64,000 nucleotides of DNA from Caprella mutica. Lineage: Eukaryota; Arthropoda; Malacostraca; Amphipoda; Caprellidae. Within the stretch, counting starts at the first letter, position 1; every line of letters begins with the position of its first letter. Where the stretch lies: assembly GCA_947561585.1 (NCBI GenBank), contig CANNZV010001464.1, positions 1 through 64,000 on the forward strand, read 5' to 3'. The translations under genes were made by a program, and so were the position numbers. Below, piece after piece: positions 32,626-44,318 of the stretch. The notes beneath the pieces are model-generated. The model was not told where the DNA came from, did no database searches, and saw nothing but the letters and a program-made list of their open reading frames with translations.

Positions 32626-35339
32626 ATATTAATAACTATAGAGTATTTTCCCCTTAAAAATAATGGTTTTGCATTTATATAATTATTGGTATAAGAAATA
32701 AAAAGATTTAGATATTTATTGGTGGTTAATTACTTTTTACTATTACATTATGCCCGTTAGTTTTCAAATTCCTTTTCGAATAAATTGATTGTTCTGCATA
32801 GACAAATAGTTATGAAATTTGAATAAAATTTTAAGAATTGATATATGATAAGCATTCTTCATGATATTAATCTAACCCTTTTTACCAAGATTTATATTTT
32901 TTCACCTATCATTCTTAATTAATTAATTTTTGTGTACAATGTTAAAATTTAATTTAAAAAAGAAATATATCAAATTTTAAAGGAAACGTTCTGCGCGTAT
33001 CATAACTACAATAAATATACATTTAGGGCCATGTCACACGAGCGTTTATGCAGCGTTTTTAACGCTCCAAAAGCGTCTTGTAACATGGATACATATGAAA
33101 TGAGTTTAACAATAATTTGCCGTGCAGAAACGGTCGTGTGACATGACCCATAAGGACTCAAGAAATTGATTTCGTATCATTTCTTTTTTGGAGAAATTTC
33201 ATTTTCGAAGCAGATCTACGTCAATTGAAAAAAAAACGACAGTGGGATTATTATCCAAGTTTCTGATGAGCTCCATCGGCATACCAAGAAGAATGAGAGT
33301 GCATGAGAACAGTAGAACAACGACGGAATGTACAAAAACGAGAAGAAATGGAGTCGTACTGCTTAGAAATACAGAGATTTGAGAGGAAGGTCATTTGTGA
33401 GCCTAAACAAGAGTCGAACGGGAAGAGGGTACTCACAACAAGTGAAATTATCTGATGGTTAAATGTACAGGTAAGAAGGGTTATTGTACTGGGAGATAAT
33501 TTGTTGAGAAGATCAGCAAATGAAAATCTCTTTAATTAAGCAGGAGGCTGCAAAATTGGCAAAACTGTGGATGGAAGAATATGAAGATGGTGAACATTAA
33601 CAAACACAATTGAACTAAAGTAACAGATAACTGTTATTGAAACAGGTATATATTATTTTAAAGAGTTATAATTTTTATTGAAATTGTAAATAGATTATCT
33701 GTGGTTACATAATTAGTAATGGTTTAAATTAAATTATTTGTATTATTTGTTTCAGTTTATGCATGTAAAGTTATTAGAAACTTAAAAAAAAATCACTTAT
33801 TACGACAGTATAACACAATTTATATCTACTAATCAAATTGCGAATTATTAATATCAAGATAGATCATATATATGATTAAAAACCTTTTTCATTATCCCCA
33901 AATACTTCAGTTATTGTTACTAATGAATATGACAATACATAACCACAAAATGCATTGCTTTTAAAACTAGTTTCTGAATTATTCTAACGCTTGCTAATGG
34001 GTTTATTATCCGTAACAACAACTCAACCCGGTCATCTCTCACAATTCTTGCTATTAGAATATGGTTTTACTAATACCAATTCAGAAGATCTTATTCATTT
34101 GATGTTGAAGTTCAAGTCACGGGTTTTATCTTCCCTTACGAACAGAAAATGTCTCTCTCAATCTGAGAGTAGTTCTTCTCAGCTGAATTTAATGATCATG
34201 AAGCGAAATTAACGGGAAAGAAAACTTCGTGATATTTCTGCAACAGAACTGCTCCCGACACCGAAAGAAGAAGAATGCTGTGAGAAGGGATGGATTATAA
34301 AACATAATATTTTATATATCTGCTCCAGCTTAGCAAATAATCTTCTCTACACACTCAGCACAAGCAGATTTCGTATGATGTGGACTAAATGACACCTCAT
34401 GAAACTGTTCAGACTACTTACTGAGTCCACGCTCCATCGCACAATAATTATGAGTAATTCCACCTGCCTACACATGTATATGTTGTGGTGTTTCTGGTAT
34501 GCAGTTTGCCTCTTATTGTTTTGTTTGATAGTACATGCTGCTCAAATTCTAAACAAAGTTATTTATCCAGAGGTTGCAAAGTTAGGAAAACTCCACGAGT
34601 AATGAATTTTGCCCATGAGCCGCAAGAAGATATTGAGCCGATGAAGTTTATTACCATTAACAGTTTGACTGACAGCATTTCCAGTGACACGTACACAAGA
34701 GTAAGATATCTTGCGAACTCATGTACGTAGGAGGATGGTAGTAAACTGAACAGCACTGCTTTTAGAGTGAACATCGTGGTGATTAACATTGAATCCAACC
34801 TAGTGAGTGTTATTTGTTTAGTGGAAGGAAAAGAAACTCAGTTTGAAATTGATTCTCGCTCATATAAAATTCTTTAGTCTACCATGAAAGACCATAAGTT
34901 TTAGAGAACTAAAGGTCATTCATGGCAGACTGAAGAATATTTGTATAAGTATTCGGAGGCTCAGGACTCAAGAATTGAGTCTCCGCATGAAGTAAATTTT
35001 ACAAATCACAGTTTTCTAATTTTTTCCTATTATTTTCAAATTCAATCAATTTGTCATAGACTATCTAGAACAATTATAAAATATCTACAAGCATTACAAT
35101 TTGTAAAGTTAATTTTTAGAAATGTGAAACTGTAAAAAAAACCTCATTACGGATACACTATTCTTTGACTGTGCAATAAGTTAAGATAATTTAAATGAAA
35201 GAGTACATCCTACTAAGAAACTAGTCAACTGCTACGGCAATTCAGAAATTAATTTCTTTGGTAAATCGATAAAATGTTTCATATAATGCTGTAGTTGTTA
35301 CACATATTTTCTTGGTTGTTGATGTGAAGAATTAGGATT
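32626..35339. other. Intergenic region, no gene recognised
   Basis: AT-rich. It contains a 125-bp MITE (33026-33150) and an imperfect hairpin near 34876-34935 (tagtctaccatgaaagacc with its near complement). Short open frames of 60-80 codons have no recognisable motif. Confidence 0.6.
33026..33150. mobile_element. Short MITE with TA flanks
   Basis: Arms gggccatgtcacacgagcgt and its near complement cggtcgtgtgacatgaccca; TA at 33024-33025 and 33151-33152. The element is about 125 bp and rich in acgct/agcgt motifs. Confidence 0.7.
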
Positions 35340-36192
35340 CAAGCTTTCCTTGCCTTATTGTGTTATAAATTATGTTATACAATTCGTGAGACTAAATGGT
35401 GTATCCTCTTCGTAATTGCCAATAACTCATGGTGTCGCACAAGGCTCGATTTTGGACCCGTCACTGTTTGAGATATTTTCTAATGATATATGTAACTTCA
35501 CAGGTAACTTTAAGCTAATAATGTATGCAGATGATTGCACTCTCAGTGTATCTTTTCCTAGTAAAAATCCTGCCAATGCTTGTGCTTTGATAAATTTACA
35601 GTTAGAAAATCTTTCGATTTGGTTAAAGTCGAGTAGTGGCAATTAATATAAATAAAACCAATTAGGTACATGATTTTCTCATACCGAAACAGGATAACAC
35701 TGAGAGACGTTAAAATTGATAATTGTATATTGGAGCAGGTAGATTGTGTTAGGTTTCTTGGTGTGTTAGTAAACAGTAATTTGACTTTTTCATTTCATGT
35801 TATATCAAAGATATCGAAAACTACAGGTATTATGTTTAAATTGAGGAATGTATTATCGAAGGACTCTCTATTAAGTATTTATTATGCATTGGTGTACCCC
35901 TACATAACTTATGGAATTGAATTGTTTGATTGTATTTCTCAGAATTGTATTAATAAAATCCTCGCAGAGGAGAGCTGTGCGGATTGTATATGGACTTAAC
36001 TATATTGATCATACTACTGAATGCCTCTTCCATGGTAGAACTCTTAAATTTTCTGATGTGCGCAGTTACTGCTTTAATGTTATCATGTACAAGATTGTAA
36101 AATTAAATATGTACGAAACTTTTAATTCGAATACCAATCTCAGATCATCTATAAATAGTGGGAATATTTTCTATCCCATTCTATATGTATAA
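35340..36192 (+). pseudogene. Fragment of a non-LTR retrotransposon reverse transcriptase
   Basis: Frame 1 (35416-35643) reads THGVAQGSILDPSLFEIF and IMYADDCTLSVS, the reverse-transcriptase box with YADD. After a frame change, 35670-35996 reads RFLGVLVNSNLTFSFHV and YYALVYPYITYGIELF, the thumb-side region of jockey-like LINEs. A second frame change leads to 35911-36192 (SQRRAVRIVYGL). The 5' part of the element, including the endonuclease, is missing, as expected for 5' truncation. Confidence 0.85.
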
Positions 36193-36204
36193 AGTTATAA
36201 ATTA

Positions 36205-36290
36205 CAACGGTTCGGGTCCAAGGAGTTCAACCCCTTTCTTTTCCATTAACCTCAGACAGCTTCAGGATAGAGCTCCTAGACGGCCTTGAC
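36205..36290 (-). repeat. Dispersed repeat, inverted copy of 23124-23213
   Basis: Reads aaattacaacggttcgggtc, then cattaacctcagacagcttc and aggatagagctc. On the reverse strand it matches 23124-23213. It follows directly on the LINE fragment, so it could be that element's 3' end, but this is not shown. Confidence 0.6.
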
Positions 36291-36499
36291 TTGAGAATAA
36301 AAAATCAGATATTTGAAGGTTTAAAATTTAACCCAGAATTAAATCTTTATTCAGTCATTGATTTTTTAAAAATAAAATTACAGATAGAGAGAAACAACAC
36401 TAGTACACCCACTACATGCAAATTTAAATAAGATCACAGTCAAAAATTTAATTACTTCAATGTAAAGTTATTTATAAATGCAACCTTAATCCTGCATTC

Positions 36500-38060
36500 G
36501 ACTTAAACTTCAATTTTGAATGATCTTCCACAAGAAAGAAATCTTAGATATCTAGTCATTGAACTTTTTTAGGTAAATGATTTACTACACACCGTATATT
36601 GTACAACTACAGTATAGGATTTTACACATGGAGTGACTCTTAGATGTAAAAATAATGTGCTTTTTTGAGAGAATGATTCACCACACACTTAACAACGGAT
36701 TGACTTTTGCCCAGTGTTCCATTCAACAATGAATATATTTTAAAAATTAGCACACCTAGGTTTTAATAATATAAAAGAGCATATTTTATTCCATTTTAAG
36801 AGAACTTGCATGCATTTTTAGCCAAAAGTGTTGGAACGAAAATTCAATGTTTTAGGCGATAGGTCGTAGATTAATTCATTGTATGGTTGGACACTGCAGA
36901 GGCTAAAGCTGGGTGTAGGAATGTACTAGTAGAGAAACTAGAAGTCTATTATATTGATTAGTTTGTGCAGTGGCTCTAGCTCAAGAGTCCAATAAAATTC
37001 TCGGTTTATACGAAACTAGGATGTTAAAATTTTAACTTTTTGGGTGATACTGTTGAACTTTTTCTCTGTTATAAAATTTTAACTTTGTAATGTGTATTAG
37101 CCTATAGTTAATTTTAGATTTTTAGTAGCTAAGACCTTTTAATAAATTCCAGAATCAGTTGTCCAACACTGCATGTCGTTTCCTTAACCGGATAACTAGG
37201 GGTAAACTACACGAACACCCAGTGTGGATCATTTTATGATTATTCAAGCGAGATGTTTGCATGGTAGAATGATTAGCTACACACTTCACAACGGAAAAGT
37301 TTTTCTCCAGTGTGAACCCTATTGTGAATTCTCAAACCAGATTTTAAGAGAAAGATTTATAACACAGTTTACATCTGTATGAACGCTTTGATGTTGTAGA
37401 AGATTACTTTGAGTGAATACTTTACCGCACACATCAGAAGGAAAAAATTGACGAAAAGGTAGCTCGCTTCTTTCTGAGAATGTTTTATTGTAATTAGGAT
37501 TTTTTGATAGTTTTACTTGAATGTGCACTTTTTGAAGAAATTTAAAATTACTTTTCAGAGTAAAGGTTTTTATCATAGAGAGAACATTTATATCTATCAT
37601 CTACAAAAGGAGTTTCACCTGTATGACTATCTGCTAGATGTCCAGTTTCCTGATTCTTCTGACGAAATAATTCATCACACTTGTGTAGCTCTTCACCATT
37701 ATGAAATATTGCATAGTTACTCGTGTATATTTTTCTGTCAACATCTCCCCAAAATTTTGAAGCTACAGATGAACTAATATCATCCTAACAATCATCGATG
37801 TTGGACAGTTCAATTTTCTCATCTGACAGAGGTAATCCAGAGGACGAATAATCATAATCAAAGTCCTCATTCTTGATGACTATATCGCTCTCAATTTTGA
37901 AATCAACATCAGAACTGAATTGCATATTGGTCAAACTAGTACTAGCATCTAGATTTGAAACATCAGGTTTGATGTCTTCTTCTTCCATCCTATAGATGTA
38001 ATTAGATGAGCCAGCAACAAATATCTCTCGGCAGTTGAGATTGGAAAAAATAGAACTTCG
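36500..38060 (-). pseudogene. Decayed C2H2 zinc-finger protein gene
   Basis: On the minus strand, reading from high to low coordinate: an acidic leader beginning MEEEDIKPDVSNLDAST (in 37785-38081), then finger remnants YKCSLYDKNLYSEK, SDVCGKVFTQSNLLQHQSVH (in 37319-37600), the linker HTGEKLFRCEVC near 37290, and VCGESFSQKSTLFLHL near 36690. The Cys/His pattern and HTGEK linkers identify the family (DNA-binding nuclear proteins). Frames are broken by stops and shifts, and many Cys and His are lost. I see no introns between leader and fingers, so this could be a decayed gene copy or a retrocopy. Confidence 0.75.
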
Positions 38061-38626
38061 CAAATGCAAGGAGTTTATCAATATAATTAGAAAAACGGTA
38101 TTTTCTGACGTGTGAGATCTTATTTGAAAATAAGATCATTATTATTTAAGCTTTATATATATTATTATTTATTGATTTTTTTATCAACTTTATAAATATA
38201 TAATAAGTAAGTTATATAACCTTCGTTTCAATATTCAAGTAATTTCTAGAGGAATTTAAATTTATCGTTGAGGCAAACTCTAATATACCATTAAAACCTT
38301 TCTTATACAGCATACAGAGAAGAACAGACGTGAATTATGTGTATATTCAGTCTTTAATTTTTAATTTACATTAAAAACAGATGTAAATACTATCAAAGAA
38401 AAGAGTTACGCTTGATGTTAATTTCAAAAATCACAGTTTTCTAATTCCGTTTTATTTTCAAATCTTACAAATTTGTCGTCACACTTTTCTTTGACAGTAC
38501 TTTCGAGTAGAACACAAATAATGTCAATTTGATAAAACTAATGCACATACATAATGAAATAACACTGAACATGAGGATTCATTTCAAAATTACTGCCCTG
38601 TAACAGTATTCTCAGTCTACTTACTT

Positions 38627-38790
38627 TAAGGGCCGTACACACGTAGGTTTTTTTTAAGTCTTTCCACCAGACTTTTTGCTAAGCTCCTCCTACTTTTTCC
38701 ACGAGAATATAAGAAAAAAGGATGTAGTTATTGTTTATTTTAGTTGTTATCCATGATACCTGCAGGTATCATGGATAACAACTGAAAAAA
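38627..38790. mobile_element. Family B foldback element, truncated copy
   Basis: Starts taagggccgtacacacgtag with the same aagtctttccaccagac and gctcctcctactttttcc blocks as 18246-18568. It passes the central cctgcagg palindrome, then loses the second arm, of which only a degenerate ttgtcatattttcg part remains. Confidence 0.8.
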
Positions 38791-38884
38791 TTGTCATATT
38801 TTCGAAGAAAATGTAAAAAGTTTTTGGTTCGCATTGAATAATGTTTAATATATTAATAAAAATGAATTATGCTATTTATATAGA

Positions 38885-39030
38885 CCGGGGTTTTTTGCTT
38901 GGGGGGGTTTTGTCCTGGGAGTATTTGTCAGGGGGTTTATTGCACGGTTTTTTTTTGTCCGGGGGGTATTTTGCACGGGGTTTTTTTGACCGCGGGGGTT
39001 TTTTGCACGGGGGGTTATTGTCCTGGAATC
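38885..39030 (+). repeat. G-rich tandem repeat, possible G-quadruplex region
   Basis: About seven irregular units of GGGG(G)T(n) spacer type, such as ggggttttttgcacggggg and tgtccggggggtattttgca. Runs of four to seven Gs alternate with T runs, in sharp contrast to the AT-rich surroundings. Confidence 0.8.
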
Positions 39031-40091
39031 GTAACGGATATTAATAATTTTTTAGTCATTCATAAGATCTGCATGAATTGGTAGTAACAGTTTCCATTTT
39101 TAGTGCCAAAATACTCATATTCTGATTGTTTGACTACAGTGGATATATTTGGCAACTTTTTGAATAACGGTAATTACAGAACATTCGTCGTACTAGAAAG
39201 TAACTGTTAAAATAGCTTATGAACTAATCTGAACTTTAGAAATGTCAATCTATTTTGATATAAACTTTTCGAATGGATTCCGATAGTAAATGTTTCGAGT
39301 CAATCGCTATATTGGTGCATCTGTGATCATTATACAGTATTGGCCGCAAAAATGTTTCCGTTTTTTCAAATATTTGTAAATCGTTAGCCAATGGAAGAAA
39401 AACTGTATTCTGGTCTTTTTGCTCCGCCTCTTGTTGTACTATTAACAGGTAAAAACAATTTTGAACTGACGGACATAAATTAAGAACAGGTAAGCAAAGA
39501 GTGAGGGTGATTTTTTTTGTCATTGCGCGAAGGTTATTCTTAAAGCGTACTCTGTGATTTTAATATCTAAAAGGCAGTGAATAAAAGGAAAAAAACTTAT
39601 AATGGTAGACATTTTAATACAGGATGCTAAAATTTCTTCCTTGGAAACTATTTGAAATAGAACAACTTCAGTTACACTTTTAATCTCATTGATGTTTTCA
39701 CTCTGAATATTCGTTCTTCGTTTGTTCAGAATTTCTCCCTGAAATTCATTATATTTTCTTTTTCAAAATGAATTTTAAATAGATGGAACACGTACAAACT
39801 ATAAATAAAATTACATGAATTGTTGCATTTCCTTCCAACTTCTACAGTACACATATACAATAGTGATTAGTCATTTATTTCATTTATTTATTTCATTATT
39901 TATGGTGAATTAGTGACTCAATTTATTTGTAAAATTAAGGAGCGTATTTTTTTACTGTGCGTGAGGAGCTCATTCATCAATACTCACTAGAATAGTCAAT
40001 CAATAAATGTAGTGTTGAAGATGAGGAAAAAGAACAGAGTAAAGTACAAAATATTATTGTCAAACAAACTATGAAACTTTTGGGAACTTAG
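39031..40091. other. Intergenic, nothing recognised
   Basis: AT-rich DNA without coding signal, repeats or element ends that I can identify. Confidence 0.6.
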
Positions 40092-40220
40092 TATAACAAA
40101 AGTATTGTAACAGATTATAAAACAAGGAGGTTGAATATAACAAAAGTATTGTAACAGATTATAAAACAAGGAGGTTGAATGTAACAAAAGTATTGTAACA
40201 GATTATAAAACAAGGAGTGT
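40092..40220. repeat. 44-bp tandem repeat, three copies
   Basis: Units start tataacaaaagtattgtaac and continue agattataaaacaaggaggt tgaa. The copies are nearly identical, with the third decaying at its end. Confidence 0.9.
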
Positions 40221-40919
40221 AAGTGTGTTAGAAATAGGTTTCAAATGTTCACAGTTCTAGAATATAAATTAGATTCCGCAAAAGTTGCACTCCTAAACTT
40301 TTGCCTGAGACTTTAACAACTAATTTCCATGAAAAGAACTGCGAAGGATTTGTTCGAATATTTAGAATTAAATATAGCATATAAATTGTGGAGGAGTGAC
40401 ATATGGGTTACTTAATTCTATTATATGCTATGAATATAATATTAATATATATTTAATAGATATTATCATAATACTTAGTATACCTAATATATATTAAGTC
40501 GATCAACTGTCATGCAAATTTTATGCGATAGAAATGACAAAATTATTGGAGTTGAATCTGAACTTCAACCTAATCATCATCCTATTACTCTTGTTTTTGT
40601 AAATTTGTATATCTTTATAGATACTAGTTTCTATCTGAACGTTTTATACAACAATTCTATTTTAATTCGTTATTAATATTCATAAAAAATAATTTTCATT
40701 TTAACATAGTGTTTTGTTTAAATATTCTTATAACCACTTCATTTAATATTATATTACAAACTTCTAACACTAAATCTACAATTACTGATGGTTCAGATCT
40801 ATAACACAGCTTTGTATTTGCGGGTCAACAGAATTAATATTCGGATGTACATTTAGACTTGCAGACTGGATTGCAATTCAGCTTAAGATTGAATTTAATG
40901 GTCAGTGTTACTTGGATAC

Positions 40920-42305
40920 AAACTGATATGGGATTGCTATTGCTATCTGTGGAATTACTATTGCTATCTGTGGAATTACTATTGCCATCTGTGGGATTAC
41001 TGTTGCTATCTGTGGGATTATTATTGCTATCTTTGGAATTACTATTGCTATCTGTGGTATTACTATGGCTATCTGTGGAATTACTATTACTATCTGTGGA
41101 ATTACTATTGCTATCTGTGGGATTACTGTTGCTATCTTTGGAATTACTATTGCTATCTGTGGTATTACTATTGCTATCTGTGGAATTACTATTACTATCT
41201 GTGGAATTACTATTGCTATCTGTGGGATTACTGTTGCTATCTTTGGAATTACTATTGCTATCTGTGGAATTACTATTGCTATCTGTGGAATTACTATTAC
41301 TATCTGTGGAATTACTATTGCTATCTTTGGAATTACTATTGCTATCTGTGGGATTACTATTGCTATCTGTGGAATTACTATTGCTATCTGTGGGATTACT
41401 ATTGCTATCTGTGGGATTACTATTGCTATCTGTGGGATTACTATTGCTATCTGTGGAATTACTATTGCTATCTTCGGGATTACTATTGCTATCTGTGGAA
41501 GTACTATTGCTATCTGTGGGATTACTATTGCTATCTGTGGAATTACTATTGCTATCTGTGGAATTACTATTGCTATCTGTGGAATTACTATTGCTATCTT
41601 TGGAATTACTATTGCTATCTGTGGAATTACTATTGCTATATGTGGAATTACTATTGCTATCTGTGAAATTGCTATTGCTATCTGTGGAATTACTATTGCT
41701 ATCTGTGGAATTACTATTGCTATCTGTGGAATTACTATTTCTATCTGTGGAATTACTATTGCTATCTGTGGAATTACTATTGCTATCTGTGGAATTACTA
41801 TTGCTATCTGTAGAAGTACTATTGCTATCTGTGGGATTACTATTGCTATCTGTGGAATTACTATTGCTATCTGTGGAATTACTCTTGCTATCTGTGGAAT
41901 TACTATTTCTATCTGTGGAATTACTATTGCTATCTGTGGAATTACTATTGCTATCTGTGGAATTACTATTGCTATCTGTGGAAGTGCTATTGCTATCTGT
42001 GGGATTACTATTGCTATCTGTGGAATTACTATTGCTATCTGTGGAATTACTATTTCTATCTGTGGAATTACTATTGCTATCTGTGGAATTACTATTGCTA
42101 TCTGTGGAATTACTATTGCTATCTGTGGAAGTACTATTGCTATCTGTGGGATTACTATTGCTATCTGTGGAATTACTATTGCTATCTGTGGAATTACTAT
42201 TGCTATCTGTGGAATTACTATTGCTATCTGTGGAATTACTATTTCTATCTGTGGAATTACTATTGCTATCTGTGGAATTGCTATTGCTATCTGTGGAATT
42301 GTTTT
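40920..42305. repeat. 21-bp minisatellite array (about 66 copies)
   Basis: Units are ggaattactattgctatct plus gt. One minus-strand frame (42321-40834) is open for 495 codons as a Ser/Asn/Thr/Asp heptad, and three plus-strand frames are also open (507, 253 and 416 codons). The unit differences I compared change the residue in the minus frame (S to P, T to K, S to R), as expected for neutral drift and not for a selected protein. Only eight residues precede the repeat and about 35 follow it in the minus frame. I do not call a gene here. Confidence 0.95.
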
Positions 42306-43797
42306 CCATAGGTAGCAACATTTTTTTTACTATGTATAACCTATATTTTTATTCAATATTTTCTTTTAAATTGAGTCTATGACTCAATTTAAAAGACTCG
42401 TCCGGTGATAAAATGAAACTAGTATTATTTTAAAAGCAGTGTATCTTTTAACATACTTCATTTTATAAATTAACTTTAAGATATACCTAATTATCTACAT
42501 CATTTGAAAACTCTACAAATTGTGCACCCTATTAAAACCACTGAGAAATTACGGTCTATAGAAACAGAAAAATATGCACTTGTACCGCTGGAGAGCGTTA
42601 GCACTCAATTGGTGGTAAATGTTACTTTCCGTCGCTAGATGGCTAAATTAAATAATTTAATAAGGATTCTAAAAATCAAATAGCTCAAAATTGTTATATT
42701 ATTGAGTTTTTCGAAAAAGTTTATTCATATTTTAGGTAACAAATCCACTAACAACTTAGGTATTCTTCTGATAGAATCCACTAACAACTTAGGTATTCTT
42801 CTGTTAATTCCACTAACAACTAAGGTATTTTTCTGCTAGAATCCACTGTTTACGCCAAACTTTCTAACTATGTTATTAAGTTAAAAACTTTTGGAGCGAA
42901 TTCGCTTATTTTCATAAACTTTGTGGGTTAAAATTTAGTGATAATTTGAACATAAAGATTAAATTATTATATCTTATTGTTATTCAATATTTTGAAGTAT
43001 TAATTAAATATATGTTTTTATTGGTATTTCTTTGTATATATATTTAATTAATTTTGATTTTGGTTAGTTTCCATTAAGTTTTGTAACTGTCATGGCACTA
43101 CAACATTGTCATTTTTTATTGTTTTTTAATCATAATTGAGAATATTATTATTGGTATTAAATTTTAGACATTTAATACATCATTTCGATTACTTCTCTAT
43201 TACATATTATAATATATATTGATATCATATAAAAGAAACATTACAATTAGTTTATAAATAAATAAACGTGACTGAGATAGAATAGAGTCATTGAGTTTAT
43301 ATATTATGCACATATGAATATATGATACTCTTCAGGAAGAGTAATATATAAAGGAGTACAAATATATAAAGGAATACAAAATACAAGCCACTTGATTTAC
43401 GTGTACCGGATACTCAATATCGAGGGAATATATTGCATTGCGGAGAATATTTCAGGCTTAAATTATTCATTGGTAAACCCACCACCAGGAGAGAAATGAA
43501 GAGTCTGCTATCTATACTACATGGTACGGAAATTATTTCGCCTGTCGATGGTGATTAACTGATTATTATCTATGATAAAAGCTGTAATTTATGAATATAT
43601 AAATCTTAAGTCTATCCTCTTTATCAGACATTCTTGATAAGAAAGTCTGTAATTTTACAATGAAATACGATAAATTTTCATCATAATTGACAATACTAAA
43701 CTGTCTGCTTTTTATTAATTTACTAACTAGGTATCTCCTATTTATGATGTCAGTCAACTTAAATATCATAACTGTGTCGTATTTGTATAAGTTGTTA
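42306..43797. other. Intergenic, with a short 33-bp repeat
   Basis: AT-rich. At 42725-42850, atccactaacaacttaggta then ttcttctg occurs in three copies. No gene recognised. Confidence 0.6.
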
Positions 43798-44051
43798 CAG
43801 TGAAAGTCCCGATAGTATTGGTTATCTCAGAGCCACTTCATTACTCAGGGACACTGATAGTTTTCTATGATTAAAATCTCCGAGAAAACTATGGTCTTTG
43901 AGGGATAACTAGGACGAAACTCATGCCATATATCGTTTTCTATAATTTAAACATAGAAAATACTTCATAATTCATGTGCATTTCATAACTCAGTTCCTTC
44001 ATTAATCGAGTGCTTCATAACGAAGAACTTCATAACTCAGGAGTTTTACTG
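43798..44051. mobile_element. MITE with TA flanks (Tc1/pogo-like ends)
   Basis: The left end cagtgaaagtcccgatag and right end ggagttttactg are inverted; TA lies at 43796-43797 and 44052-44053. The inside carries cttcataactcag-type motifs also present at 29350-29460. Its right TA is shared with the foldback element that follows. Confidence 0.55.
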
Positions 44052-44053
44052 TA

Positions 44054-44318
44054 AAGGGCCGTACACACGTAGGGTTTTTAAGTCTTTCCACCAGAGTTTT
44101 TGCTAAGCTCCTCCTACTTTTTCCACGAGAATATAAGAAAAAACGATAAAATTAGTAATTATTTCAGTTGTTATCCATGACCTGCAGGTATCATGGATAA
44201 CAACTGAAATAAATAATAATTATATCGTTTTTTCTTATATTCTCGTGGAAAAAGTAGGAGGAGCTTAGCAAAAAGTCTGGTGGAAAGACTTAAAAACCCT
44301 ACGTGTGTACGGCCCTTA
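44054..44318. mobile_element. Family B foldback element, full palindromic copy
   Basis: An almost perfect 265-bp palindrome. Arms begin aagggccgtacacacgtagg, contain aagtctttccaccaga and gctcctcctactttttcc, and meet at a central ctgcag. It is the best preserved of the three copies in the window. Confidence 0.9.
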
